Source: Marinitenerispora sediminis | Lineage (GTDB): Bacteria; Actinomycetota; Actinomycetes; Streptosporangiales; Streptosporangiaceae | Length of the DNA: 48,300 nucleotides | Reading direction: 5' to 3' | NCBI RefSeq assembly: GCF_003336425.1 | Contig: NZ_QEIO01000030.1 | Span: 1 to 48,300, forward strand | Translations under genes and position numbers: made by a program | Notes under the pieces: model-generated | The model's input: only the letters and a program-made list of their open reading frames with translations | Told to the model about the DNA's origin: nothing | The model's database searches: none | In this document: positions 28,385 through 36,120 of the stretch, piece by piece | How the letters are laid out: each line of letters opens with the position of its first letter | How positions within the stretch are numbered: position 1 is the first letter of the stretch

Positions 28385-29263
28385 TCATGTTCTCACTGAC
28401 TCGCGGACACCCGCGAAGAGGTCGTCCTCGGGGAGTTCGGTGTCGACCAGGGACCGCGCGAGGTGGTAGTCCTCGGTGGGCCACGCCTCGCGCTGGATGT
28501 CCATGGGGACCGCGAACCACACGCCGTTGGGGTCGATCTGGGTGGCGTGCGCGATCAGCGCGCGGTCGCGCGTCTCGAAGTACTCGTCGCAGACGACCCG
28601 CGTGGTGATCTCCCACTGCGGGTAGTCGCGCTCCTTCATGCGCTCCATCCACTCGGCGTAGGGGTTGGCGAGCCCGCGCTCGTCGAGCAGGGCGGTGATG
28701 CGCTCGAAGCGCTCCATGGAGAAGGAGACGTGGTAGTAGAGCTTGAGCGGCTGCCACGGGTCGCCGGTGCCGGGGTAGCGGTCGGGGTCGCCGGCCGCGT
28801 CGAACGCCTCGACCGAGACCTTGTGGCACATGATGTGGTCGGGGTGGGGGTAGCCGCCCTGCTCGTCGTAGGTGATGACGACGTGCGGGCGGAAGGAGCG
28901 CATCGAGCGGACGAGGGGCTCGCTGGCCACCTCCAGGGGCTGCAGCGCGAAGCAGCCCTCGGGCAGCGGGGGCAGCGGGTCGCCCTCGGGCAGTCCGGAG
29001 TCGACGAATCCGGCGAACTCCTGGTGGACGCCGAGGATCTCGCGGGCGGCGGCCATCTCCTTGCGGCGTACCTCGCCGATGTTCTCGCGGATTTCGGGCC
29101 GGTCCATCGCGGGGTTGAGGATGGAGCCGCGCTCACCGCCGGTCAGTGTGACGACCAGCACTTCGGCGTCCTCGTGGACGTAGCGCACCATCGTGGCGGC
29201 GCCCTTGCTGGACTCGTCGTCAGGGTGGGCGTGAACGGCCATCAGGCGCAGGCGCTCGGACAA
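28385..29263 (-). CDS. mca: Mycothiol S-conjugate amidase
   Basis: TTG 29263 has AGAGGA at 8 nt and gives 292 residues (LSERLRLMAVHAHPDDESSK), the family length. Mca cleaves mycothiol conjugates of toxins, releasing mercapturic acids for export, in the actinobacterial counterpart of glutathione detoxification. The zinc ligands are in AVHAHPDDESS and YPHPDHIMCH. Other features are TLTGGERGSILNPAMDRPE, and TYDEQGGYPHPD, which fit Mca better than the deacetylase MshB because of length and C-terminus (VPMDIQREAWPTEDYHLA). It is divergent from a DUF4307 gene, the conserved arrangement. Confidence 0.96.
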   Translation of the reverse strand: MSERLRLMAVHAHPDDESSKGAATMVRYVHEDAEVLVVTLTGGERGSILNPAMDRPEIRENIGEVRRKEMAAAREILGVHQEFAGFVDSGLPEGDPLPPLPEGCFALQPLEVASEPLVRSMRSFRPHVVITYDEQGGYPHPDHIMCHKVSVEAFDAAGDPDRYPGTGDPWQPLKLYYHVSFSMERFERITALLDERGLANPYAEWMERMKERDYPQWEITTRVVCDEYFETRDRALIAHATQIDPNGVWFAVPMDIQREAWPTEDYHLARSLVDTELPEDDLFAGVRESVRT

Positions 29264-29423
29264 CTGGCAAGTCCTCTTCGTAGTGGCGAAAAGCAGACGA
29301 CGACCGCTCTGGCGCCGATGGCCGTGACACACCCCGGACGGGACAGGGCGTGGGGGTGGAGCGGGAGCCTCTCAGGACAGAGCTATCTTAGACAACAGCG
29401 CTTTCACGTTCGGAGATTCCCGT

Positions 29424-29852
29424 ATGCCCTCGAAGCCCAGTGACGTGCCGTCCGACGCCGCCCCGGCGGCCGCCGGCCGCCGGCGACGCCTCGGGAACCG
29501 CCCCGTGTTCTTCCTCATGGGCATCGTGGTGGCCGCCGTGTTCACCGTCGGCTGGGGCATCGCGCTCGTGAGCTACAACGGCGGCCTCGGCTCGACCAGC
29601 TACCAGGTGGTGGCCTGGCGGGTGCTCTCCGACTCCGAGGCGACGATCAGCTTCCAGGTGAACACCCGGGACCCGGCGCTGTGCCTGGTCAGCGCGAGTG
29701 ACGCGCGCCATGTCCAGGTGGGGCAGACGGAGGTGCCGGTCGAGGCCGGGGTCCAGGACGTCCACGCGCGGATCGAGACGGTTCGTGAGGCATCGACGGT
29801 AGAAGTGACCTCCTGCAGGGAACAAGGGTCACAGAACGATCCCGCGCAGTAG
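29424..29852 (+). CDS. DUF4307 membrane protein
   Basis: ATG 29424 with GGAG at 8 nt gives 142 residues. A cytoplasmic N-terminus (1-25), one transmembrane helix (about 29-48, FFLMGIVVAAVFTVGWGIAL) and an extracytoplasmic domain with VVAWRVLSDSEATISFQVNT and DPALCLVSASD are typical of DUF4307. The family is actinobacterial and lies between mca and greA (Rv1081c in M. tuberculosis, recalled). One or two cysteines in the outer domain (LCLVS, TSCRE) could form a disulfide. The function is unknown. Divergent from mca by 160 bp, which must contain both promoters. Confidence 0.88.
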   Translation: MPSKPSDVPSDAAPAAAGRRRRLGNRPVFFLMGIVVAAVFTVGWGIALVSYNGGLGSTSYQVVAWRVLSDSEATISFQVNTRDPALCLVSASDARHVQVGQTEVPVEAGVQDVHARIETVREASTVEVTSCREQGSQNDPAQ

Positions 29853-30073
29853 ACCCCCGTCCCTCCTCCACCTGACGCACCGGCCGCGGCACCCCGGCAC
29901 GGCCGCCGCGATCCGGTTCCGCCCCCGCAGTCTCCGCCGCCACGGCGGGCGCGTGCGGACCCCCGCGGGCCCGGTCTCGCGGCCCGACCTGCCGGAACGG
30001 CTCGGTGCTAATCTCGTAAGTTCAGCTGCGTCCAGAAGGTGACGCAGCTCCTCGACGCACCAAGGGAGTTCCC

Positions 30074-30574
30074 GTGACCGAGACCCGCGATGACAACGTC
30101 ACCTGGCTCACCCAGGAGGCGTACAACCGGCTCACAGCGGAGCTGGAGCACCTGTCGGGGCCTGGTCGCATCGAGATCGCCGACCGGATCGAAGCCGCTC
30201 GGGAAGAGGGCGACCTGAAGGAGAACGGCGGCTACCACGCCGCCAAGGAGGAGCAGGGCAAGATCGAGGCCCGCATCGTCCAGCTCCAGCAGATCCTGAA
30301 CAACGCCCGGGTGGGCGAGGCCCCGCGCAGCGAGGGCGTCGTCGGCCCCGGGATGACGGTGACGGTCAAGTTCGAGGGCGACGACGACGAGGTGACCTTC
30401 CTCCTGGCCTCCCGCGAGGAGAGCGGCGCCCCGATCGACGTCTACTCGCCCAAGTCCCCGCTGGGCAGCGCCATCAACGGCAAGAAGGCCGGCGACACGG
30501 CGACCTACACCCTGCCGAACGGCCGGAGCCTCACGGTCGAGATCATCGACGCCGTCCCCTACGGGGCGGCGTAG
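30074..30574 (+). CDS. greA: Transcription elongation factor GreA
   Basis: GTG 30074 follows AAGGGAG by 5 nt and gives 166 residues. GreA rescues backtracked RNA polymerase by stimulating cleavage of the nascent RNA. The N-terminal coiled coil (about 10-80) has the acidic tip AAREEGDLKENGGYHAAKEE, whose Asp and Glu hold the catalytic Mg in the RNAP secondary channel. The C-terminal FKBP-like domain contains MTVTVKFEGDDDEVTFLLAS and SPLGSAINGKKAGDTATYTL. A strong terminator follows. A possible -10 TAATCT lies at 30009-30014. Confidence 0.97.
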   Translation: MTETRDDNVTWLTQEAYNRLTAELEHLSGPGRIEIADRIEAAREEGDLKENGGYHAAKEEQGKIEARIVQLQQILNNARVGEAPRSEGVVGPGMTVTVKFEGDDDEVTFLLASREESGAPIDVYSPKSPLGSAINGKKAGDTATYTLPNGRSLTVEIIDAVPYGAA

Positions 30575-30588
30575 CCCCCGAAGCGTCG

Positions 30589-30625
30589 ACGCGGAAGGGG
30601 TGGCCACGAGCCACCCCTTCCGCGT
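30589..30625 (+). terminator. Rho-independent-like terminator of greA
   Basis: A 16-bp perfect stem (acgcggaaggggtggc and its complement) with a CACGA loop starts 14 nt after the greA stop. It ends in TTGCG rather than a long U-run. Confidence 0.88.
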
Positions 30626-30735
30626 TGCGCGGCCGGCGTCCGGCGGGTGTCGCGCTCGTGCGGGCCGACGGCAGCCGGACGGCGGCGGTTCACGTCCGCT
30701 TCGCCGGAACAGTCGGCCTCGTCCCGCCATCCCGT

Positions 30736-30741
30736 CATAAT
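30736..30741 (+). promoter_or_regulatory. Candidate -10 (CATAAT) of a leaderless RDD-gene transcript
   Basis: CATAAT lies 6 nt before GTG 30748, with no Shine-Dalgarno possible in between. Confidence 0.5.
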
Positions 30742-30747
30742 GCTGGG

Positions 30748-31314
30748 GTGAGTACCCCTCCCTGGCCCCACCAGCCGCCGTACGGCCCGCCCCAGCACTC
30801 GCCGCCCGCCTGGCAGCAGGCCGGCCATCCCGTACCGGCGCCGGGGCCGCGGTTCGCCGGCTTCGGCCGACGGCTGGCGGCGCGGGCCATCGACTACGTG
30901 CTGGTGGCCTTCCTCGCCTTCCTGTTCTTCGTCGTGGTGATCATCTTCCTCAGCATGGCGAACCCGGAGGCGGCCGAGCGCAACTTCACCGACGGCTTCT
31001 ACGACCTGTGGGCCTTCCTCTTCCTGTTCGGCTGGGGAGGCGTGCTGTTCTTCTACGACTGGCTGTTCCACGTGGGCACCGGCCGCACGCCGGGCAAGCG
31101 GTTGGTGTCGATCAAGGTCGTGCGCCGGGCCGACGGCGGGCGCCTCACCCAGGGCCAGGCGATCGGCCGGGCGGCCCTGTTCGGCCTGCCGCAGTCGCTC
31201 ACGTGCCTGGGACACCTGTTCGCGCTCGCCTGCATGATGTGGCTCGCGTTCGACCCCGATCGCGGCCAGGCGCTGCACGACCGCGCGAGCGGCACCCTCG
31301 TCATTCGGGGCTGA
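30748..31314 (+). CDS. RDD-family membrane protein
   Basis: GTG 30748 (188 residues) is chosen because a CATAAT hexamer lies 6 nt before it. The frame to 30625 runs through the greA terminator. The N-terminus is Pro/Gln/His-rich (PPWPHQPPYGPPQHSPPAW), then RFAGFGRRLAARAIDYVLVA, the RDD motif region. There are three to four hydrophobic segments (about 48-70, 92-112, 145-165), with TGRTPGKRLVSIKVVRRADG and a terminal DRASGTLV, both family landmarks. RDD proteins are small membrane proteins, some acting as ion antiporters. The last 14 bp overlap the end of the convergent secreted-protein gene. Confidence 0.92.
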   Translation: MSTPPWPHQPPYGPPQHSPPAWQQAGHPVPAPGPRFAGFGRRLAARAIDYVLVAFLAFLFFVVVIIFLSMANPEAAERNFTDGFYDLWAFLFLFGWGGVLFFYDWLFHVGTGRTPGKRLVSIKVVRRADGGRLTQGQAIGRAALFGLPQSLTCLGHLFALACMMWLAFDPDRGQALHDRASGTLVIRG

Positions 31315-32665
31315 GGCCCGGCACCGCCTCCACCAGCGCCGCGTCCGCCGGTGCTGCCCCCAGGCCCACCGGCGCCTCCGGATGCGCCTGCGCCCGCCGC
31401 TTCGAGCACCGCGGTGCCGTGTCGCCGCCGCTGGCGTAGGCGGCGGGGACGAAGTTGCGGGGGCCGATGCGCAGCCACTGGTCGGTCCGCCCGAACGGGC
31501 CGTCCACCAGCTGGCCGGCGGCCCGGCAGGCGACGTCCACCATGGCGGCGTGCGCGGCCAGCCCGACGTGCTCGAACGTGGTGGCCGGCCCCGAGCGGAC
31601 GATCAGCGGGTGGCGCTTGCTGCGAGTGCCCACCTCCGCCGGGTGCGTGTAGCCGGCCGTCCACAGGTAGTCGACGTCCACCCAGGCGTTGCCGGGCAGC
31701 CGCAGTGCCTCGCGGAACGTGCCGTCGGCCAGGTCGATCCCGGCCGGGTTGCGTACCCGACGCCCGAATCCGTCGACGCCGCGGTTGTAGCCGTCCTCGT
31801 GGGCGGCCTGCGCCTGGGGCTTGCCGTGCGGGAGGTCCGTCCACATCTCGCGGCCGGGGTTCCAGTGGTCGTCCTTGATATTCCACGGCCCGACGTCCCA
31901 GACGGGCACGTACGCGCAGCGCCGCTCCGCGCACACCCGCACGGTGTAGTCGCCGCCGCCCTTGGCGGCCAGCCCGCGCCGGGACGGCAGCGCCACGAAG
32001 TGGTCGGCGGAGCGGATGACGTGCCCGTTGGCGGTCCGGTTGCCGACCAGGCCGATGCGGGTCGCGTACAGGCGGGCCGAATAGGGCTCGCGGGGCCGGG
32101 CGCGCCGCTCGGCCGCGCCGTCCACCGGCCGGAAGCGCACACCGCTGATCCCCGCCCGGCCGTCGGCGGCCTGCGGGGTGAAGCCGACCCGCAGCTGGAT
32201 CCGGGACACCGTGTCGGGCAGCTCGATCAGGTCGCCGCCGGCGGCGGTGGCGTCCGCGGCCTCGCGCCACTCGGTCCACACGCCGTCGGCGCGCTGCCCG
32301 CGCGCCTCCACGACCACGTCGGCGCGGCGGGCCGTGCCGTCCACCGCCACCTGGACGGCTCCGGCGGACCGTCCCAGCCCGTGCGCGGGGAAGAGCGCGA
32401 TCCCGCCGGGGGTCGAGCCGCGGGCGCCGCGCGCCGAGGCCGCCATCGGCTGCCGCGCCGCGGCGGCGGCCCGGAGTCCGCCTCCGTCGAGCAGCACGTT
32501 GCTGCGCTGGGCCGCCGCGAGGTCCTCGTGGATCCACCCCGCACCGCGTGCCGGCCCACCGGCCGCAGCGGCCTCCCGGCCGGACGGCATGGTCGCCAGT
32601 ACGAGCGCCCCGAGCGCGGCGGCGGCGCCGAGCCGCATCCAGACGTGTGATGGTGACTGCAACAC
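31301..32665 (-). CDS. Secreted protein with C-terminal SH3-like domain
   Basis: GTG 32665 with AGGGGG at 8 nt gives 454 residues. A signal peptide is visible (about 8-35, WMRLGAAAALGALVLATM). The first 170 residues have a beta-sandwich style (AVQVAVDGTARRADVVVEAR, GVWTEWREAADA), as in N-terminal parts of secreted actinomycete amidases. A middle domain (about 195-330) holds VPVWDVGPWNIKDDHWNP and HGKPQAQAAHEDGYNRGVDG, a motif common in uncharacterised actinomycete secreted proteins. The C-terminal 80 residues resemble bacterial SH3 domains: HPLIVRSGPATTFEHVGL, then WLRIGPRNFVPAAYASGG. It probably acts at the cell wall. The catalytic function is unknown. Confidence 0.75.
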   Translation of the reverse strand: MLQSPSHVWMRLGAAAALGALVLATMPSGREAAAAGGPARGAGWIHEDLAAAQRSNVLLDGGGLRAAAAARQPMAASARGARGSTPGGIALFPAHGLGRSAGAVQVAVDGTARRADVVVEARGQRADGVWTEWREAADATAAGGDLIELPDTVSRIQLRVGFTPQAADGRAGISGVRFRPVDGAAERRARPREPYSARLYATRIGLVGNRTANGHVIRSADHFVALPSRRGLAAKGGGDYTVRVCAERRCAYVPVWDVGPWNIKDDHWNPGREMWTDLPHGKPQAQAAHEDGYNRGVDGFGRRVRNPAGIDLADGTFREALRLPGNAWVDVDYLWTAGYTHPAEVGTRSKRHPLIVRSGPATTFEHVGLAAHAAMVDVACRAAGQLVDGPFGRTDQWLRIGPRNFVPAAYASGGDTAPRCSKRRAQAHPEAPVGLGAAPADAALVEAVPGLSPE

Positions 32666-32962
32666 TGTGGAAACCCCCTATGGCACACATTCAGCACAGA
32701 TAGTAAGCACGTAGTGACATGGAGTAACAAAGCCGACGCGCCGGACACGCCCCGAATGAGGGCTATGCCGGGTTGGGCCGCATCGTCCTGGTCATTCCCG
32801 CGCACCCGCGCGTCACGGTGCGGGGCCGAGGGCGCGGCTCCCGGCCCCGGGGGCGCCTCAGCAGGCGGCGCGATTCGCCGGTACACGGCGGATCGCCCTG
32901 CTCGGCGGCGCGGCGTCCGACAGGAGCGGCCGCGCGGGCGGGTCGCCGGCGGTACGGGAGGG

Positions 32963-33022
32963 GCGCCAGGGGAACCGCGGTGGTCACCCGGAGCGCCAGG
33001 GGAACCGCGGTGGCCGCCTGGG
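32963..33022. repeat. 30-bp period direct repeat, two copies
   Basis: The copies start at 32963 and 32993. The first 21 bp of each (gcgccaggggaaccgcggtgg at both places, split here only in prose) are identical and the last 9 bp diverge. It lies in the gene-free stretch. Confidence 0.75.
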
Positions 33023-33211
33023 GGCGTCCTCCGGCCGGCGGTCCCGCACGGCCGCGGCCTGGCCGCCGCTCCGGATGCCGGGCTGATCGACCGCATCACG
33101 CGGCCCGCCGACCGCGGCCACCGTCCCGGGCGTCCGGCACACCGCCCACTCCGGACGGGCCGCCGGCGCTGCTGTCCCCTCCCCTTCCGCGAGCGCCGCG
33201 GCGGACACGCC

Positions 33212-33229
33212 GCCGCCGGGACCGGCGGC
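33212..33229. terminator. Short GC hairpin downstream of the FIST gene
   Basis: Perfect 8-bp arms gccgccgg / ccggcggc with a GA spacer lie 25 bp after the FIST stop. It could end that transcript, but it is short and has no T-run. Confidence 0.35.
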
Positions 33230-33253
33230 CGGATCGGGGCGGCCGGGGGCCGG

Positions 33254-34414
33254 TCAGCCCGCGAAGGCGAGCAGGCAGGCCGTGAAGCCGTGCACGTGGT
33301 TGCGGCCGGCCACCGGACCGATCTCGCCGGCGGCGAAGAACCCGGTGACGGCCTCGATCCCGAGCGCCTCCCGCACCGACCGGACGTCGTGGTCGGCCGT
33401 TGGGAACATCGCGGCGCCCCGGCCGTTGCACGAGAACAGCAGTGCGCCGGCGGTGCCGCCACCGGTCTCCTCGCCGAACGCGCGCAGCCGCTCCAGCAGG
33501 TCGGCGTCGGCGGTCTCGGTGTCGCGGACCTGGAACCGCACCGTCTGCCCGACCTCCACCACGTCGCCGATCGTCAGCGAGCCGCGGTCCGGATCGGCGC
33601 TGGCGAGACCGCGGATCAGGAAGTCGCCGCGCTCGTAGCGGTCGGCGTACTCGTCCATGGCGACCCCGATGTGCAGCCCCTCGGCGAGCAGCTCCTGCTC
33701 GGTGGGGGTGAGCGCGTGCAGGATCTGCTCCAGCTTCTGGTAGGCCGGAGTCCCGGCGAGTTCGAGCAGCTCCTGCCCCTCGACCTTGGTGACGGTCATG
33801 GACGGGCCGATGGGCCGGCAGCCCTGGCTCACCACCGTGCCCGCCACGCCCGGGCCGGCGAGCAGCAGCCCGACCGCGCCGCCGGACGCCGTCCGCCCAT
33901 CGGCGAACAGCCGCACCGACTCCTGCCCCCGCGCGCCGTCGGCGAGCCCGCCGACGATGGGCAGCCCGCCGAGCGCGGCGGCGGAGCGCCGGACGAACGA
34001 GTGCGCCGGGAAGTCGTAGGGGTTGGCGAACAGCAGCGCGACCCGGTCGTCCGGCTCCGGTTCGGTCATGCCGATGACGGCGAGGTGGTCGTCCTCGGGG
34101 ACGGCGTCCAGCTCGAAGGGCGTGATCCGGACATCGGGCAGCACGGCCGCCCACACGCTGACGGCGCCCCGGCCCTCGACGCCGCGCCCACCGCCGATGA
34201 CGCCGGTGCAGCTGCACCCGATCGTGACGGCGTCGCCGGCCAGCGCCATGGCGCGCTCCCCCGCCAGGGCGACCTCCTCGGGATCGCTGCCCGAGACGAA
34301 GACGCACACCAGGTCGGCCGGGCCGCCGAGCGGCTCCAGCGCGCGCAGCGTCGCCCGCTCGGCCGCGCTCACGAGGTCAGCGCCCGTCGCCAGAGCGTCG
34401 CCGAACCTGGCCAC
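33254..34414 (-). CDS. FIST-domain sensory protein (FIST-N and FIST-C)
   Basis: GTG 34414 has AGGAGG at 6 nt and gives 386 residues. GTG 34432 is rejected because the ribosome site would be inside it. The N-terminal FIST domain (about 30-215) includes LVCVFVSGSDPEEVA, TIGCSCTGVIGGGRGVEGRG and SVWAAVLPDVRITPFEL. The C-terminal domain (about 220-385) has YADRYERGDFLIRGL, DVVEVGQTVRFQVRD, and ALLFSCNGRGAAMF. FIST domains are thought to sense small ligands such as amino acids and usually sit with signalling enzymes. Here it is alone, with no kinase, cyclase or chemoreceptor nearby, so the output partner is unknown. Confidence 0.9.
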   Translation of the reverse strand: MARFGDALATGADLVSAAERATLRALEPLGGPADLVCVFVSGSDPEEVALAGERAMALAGDAVTIGCSCTGVIGGGRGVEGRGAVSVWAAVLPDVRITPFELDAVPEDDHLAVIGMTEPEPDDRVALLFANPYDFPAHSFVRRSAAALGGLPIVGGLADGARGQESVRLFADGRTASGGAVGLLLAGPGVAGTVVSQGCRPIGPSMTVTKVEGQELLELAGTPAYQKLEQILHALTPTEQELLAEGLHIGVAMDEYADRYERGDFLIRGLASADPDRGSLTIGDVVEVGQTVRFQVRDTETADADLLERLRAFGEETGGGTAGALLFSCNGRGAAMFPTADHDVRSVREALGIEAVTGFFAAGEIGPVAGRNHVHGFTACLLAFAG

Positions 34415-34622
34415 TCGCCGCCTCCTCCACACCAGCCGATCCGCTCCCGTCTACCCGGACCATACTCCCCACCACCCGAACTAAACCTGCCTGATCCCGG
34501 GGTGTCCCTCCTCCGTTCCCCGCCGCGCGGCCGTCCGTGCGCCAGCCGAGCAGGCCCCCGGCCGGCCGGCCCTTTCGTCCACAGGCGTGATCCGGGCCAC
34601 TGGCGGGCGGGCACCCGGTGCA

Positions 34623-34628
34623 TAGACT
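34623..34628 (+). promoter_or_regulatory. Candidate -10 (TAGACT) of a leaderless MoxR-gene transcript
   Basis: TAGACT is followed by exactly 7 nt and GTG 34636, the same spacing as ispH and metB. No ribosome site is present. Confidence 0.5.
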
Positions 34629-34635
34629 CGTTCCC

Positions 34636-36066
34636 GTGTCTGCCGACTCCGCACACCCGACCGATTCCGGCGGCCGTCCCGCGAGCCTCTCGGCGCTGCG
34701 GGCCTCCGGCCACGTCCACCGCTCGACCAAGGCCGAGGTCCGCGCGAACCTGCTGGCCCGCATGCGCACCGGGGAGCAGCGGTTCCCCGGCATCGTCGGC
34801 TTCGATTCCACGGTGCTGCCCCATCTCGAACGCGCCCTGCTGGCCGGCCACGACGTCGTGCTGCTGGGCGAGCGCGGGCAGGGCAAGACCCGGCTGATCC
34901 GCACCGTCGTCGGGCTGCTCGACGAGTGGAGCCCGGTCATCGAGGGCTGCCCGATCAACGACCACCCCTACGCGCCGGTGTGCGCGCGCTGCCGCCGCCT
35001 CGCCGCCGAGGCGGGCCCCGACCTCCCGGTCGCCTGGCGGCACCGCGACGAGCGCTACGGCGAGAAGCTCGCCACCCCCGACACCAGCGTCGGCGACCTC
35101 ATCGGCGACGTCGACCCCGTCCGGCTGGCCGAGGGGCGCAGCCTGGGCGACCCGGAGACCGTCCACTACGGGCTGGTCCCGCGGGCCAACCGCGGCGTCT
35201 TCTGCCTCAATGAGCTCCCGGACCTCGCCGCCCGCATCCAGGTGGCGCTGCTCAACGTCCTGGAGGAGCGCGACGTCCAGATCCGGGGGTACGCGCTGCG
35301 GCTCCCGCTCGACGTACTGCTGGTCGCCAGCGCCAACCCCGAGGACTACACCAACCGCGGCCGCATCATCACTCCGCTCAAGGACCGCTTCGGGGCCGAG
35401 ATCCGCACCCACTACCCCCTGGAGCTCGACGCCGAGATCGCGCTGATCGCCCAGGAGGCGCGGCTGGACGGCGGCCCCGCCGTCCCCCGCTACCTGGTCG
35501 AGGTCGTCGCGCGGTTCACCCGCCTGGTCCGCGCCTCCTCCTCGGTCGACGACCGCTCGGGGGTCTCGGCCCGCTTCGCGCTCGCCGCCATCGAGACCGC
35601 CGCCGCCTCCGCGGCGCGCCGGGCCGCGCTGGTGGCCGAGGAGCGCCCGGTGGCGCGGGTGTGCGACCTCGCACCGATCGTCGAGACGCTGCGCGGCAAG
35701 GTCGAGTTCGAGGTGGGCGAGGAGGGCCGCGAGGTCGAGATCCTCGGCCACCTGCTGCGCCGTGCCACGGCCGAGACCTTCCGGCACACCCTGGGCGGCG
35801 TCGACCTCGGCCCGCTCATCGACCGGTTCGCCGAGGGCGCCACGGTGGAGTCCGGCGAGCTGGTCAGCGGCGCCGACCTGCTCCGCCGGGTGGGTCCGGT
35901 GCCCGGCCTCGCCGAACTCGTCGCCCGCGTCGCCCCGGAGGACGACGACCCCGGCGAGACCGCCGGCTACGCCGCCTCGGCGCTGGAGTTCGCGCTCGAA
36001 GGGCTGTACCTCAACCGGCGGCTCTCCAAGGACACCGTCGACGACCGCACCGTCTACCGCACCTGA
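34636..36066 (+). CDS. MoxR/Mg-chelatase-like AAA+ ATPase
   Basis: GTG 34636 gives 476 residues. Walker A is GERGQGKT at about 78-85 and Walker B is in GVFCLNELPDLAARIQVAL, followed by NVLEERDVQIRGYALRLPLD and ASANPEDYTNRGRIITPLKD, typical of the ChlI/MoxR class. An insertion after Walker A, EGCPINDHPYAPVC with ARCRRLA, carries three cysteines and may bind zinc. The C-terminal lid and an extra helical region follow. Such ATPases act as chaperones that remodel or load cofactors with a VWA-domain partner, which is encoded 54 bp downstream. This is not a chlorophyll pathway gene: no BchH or BchD is present. Confidence 0.92.
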   Translation: MSADSAHPTDSGGRPASLSALRASGHVHRSTKAEVRANLLARMRTGEQRFPGIVGFDSTVLPHLERALLAGHDVVLLGERGQGKTRLIRTVVGLLDEWSPVIEGCPINDHPYAPVCARCRRLAAEAGPDLPVAWRHRDERYGEKLATPDTSVGDLIGDVDPVRLAEGRSLGDPETVHYGLVPRANRGVFCLNELPDLAARIQVALLNVLEERDVQIRGYALRLPLDVLLVASANPEDYTNRGRIITPLKDRFGAEIRTHYPLELDAEIALIAQEARLDGGPAVPRYLVEVVARFTRLVRASSSVDDRSGVSARFALAAIETAAASAARRAALVAEERPVARVCDLAPIVETLRGKVEFEVGEEGREVEILGHLLRRATAETFRHTLGGVDLGPLIDRFAEGATVESGELVSGADLLRRVGPVPGLAELVARVAPEDDDPGETAGYAASALEFALEGLYLNRRLSKDTVDDRTVYRT

Positions 36067-36120
36067 ACCCGCCGGGACGGGACGGCCACGGCGGTGTCCG
36101 AACGCAAGGAGGCATCCGCG

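Larger units (their letters stand above)
32666..33253. other. 588-bp region without a supported gene
   Basis: Leftward genes flank it. No frame has a ribosome site or known family. It contains the promoter of the secreted protein near 32670-32720, a 30-bp period direct repeat and a GC hairpin next to the FIST stop. Its codon statistics look non-coding in all frames. Confidence 0.5.

Noticed and set aside
32714-34897. Large forward frame over the FIST gene
   Set aside because: It is antisense to the FIST gene and to the gene-free stretch, and its repetitive GAPGEPRW-like product comes from the 30-bp repeat.
34636-36066. Magnesium chelatase of chlorophyll synthesis
   Set aside because: No BchH or BchD partner and no porphyrin genes are near. 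The pair with a VWA gene fits the general MoxR type.
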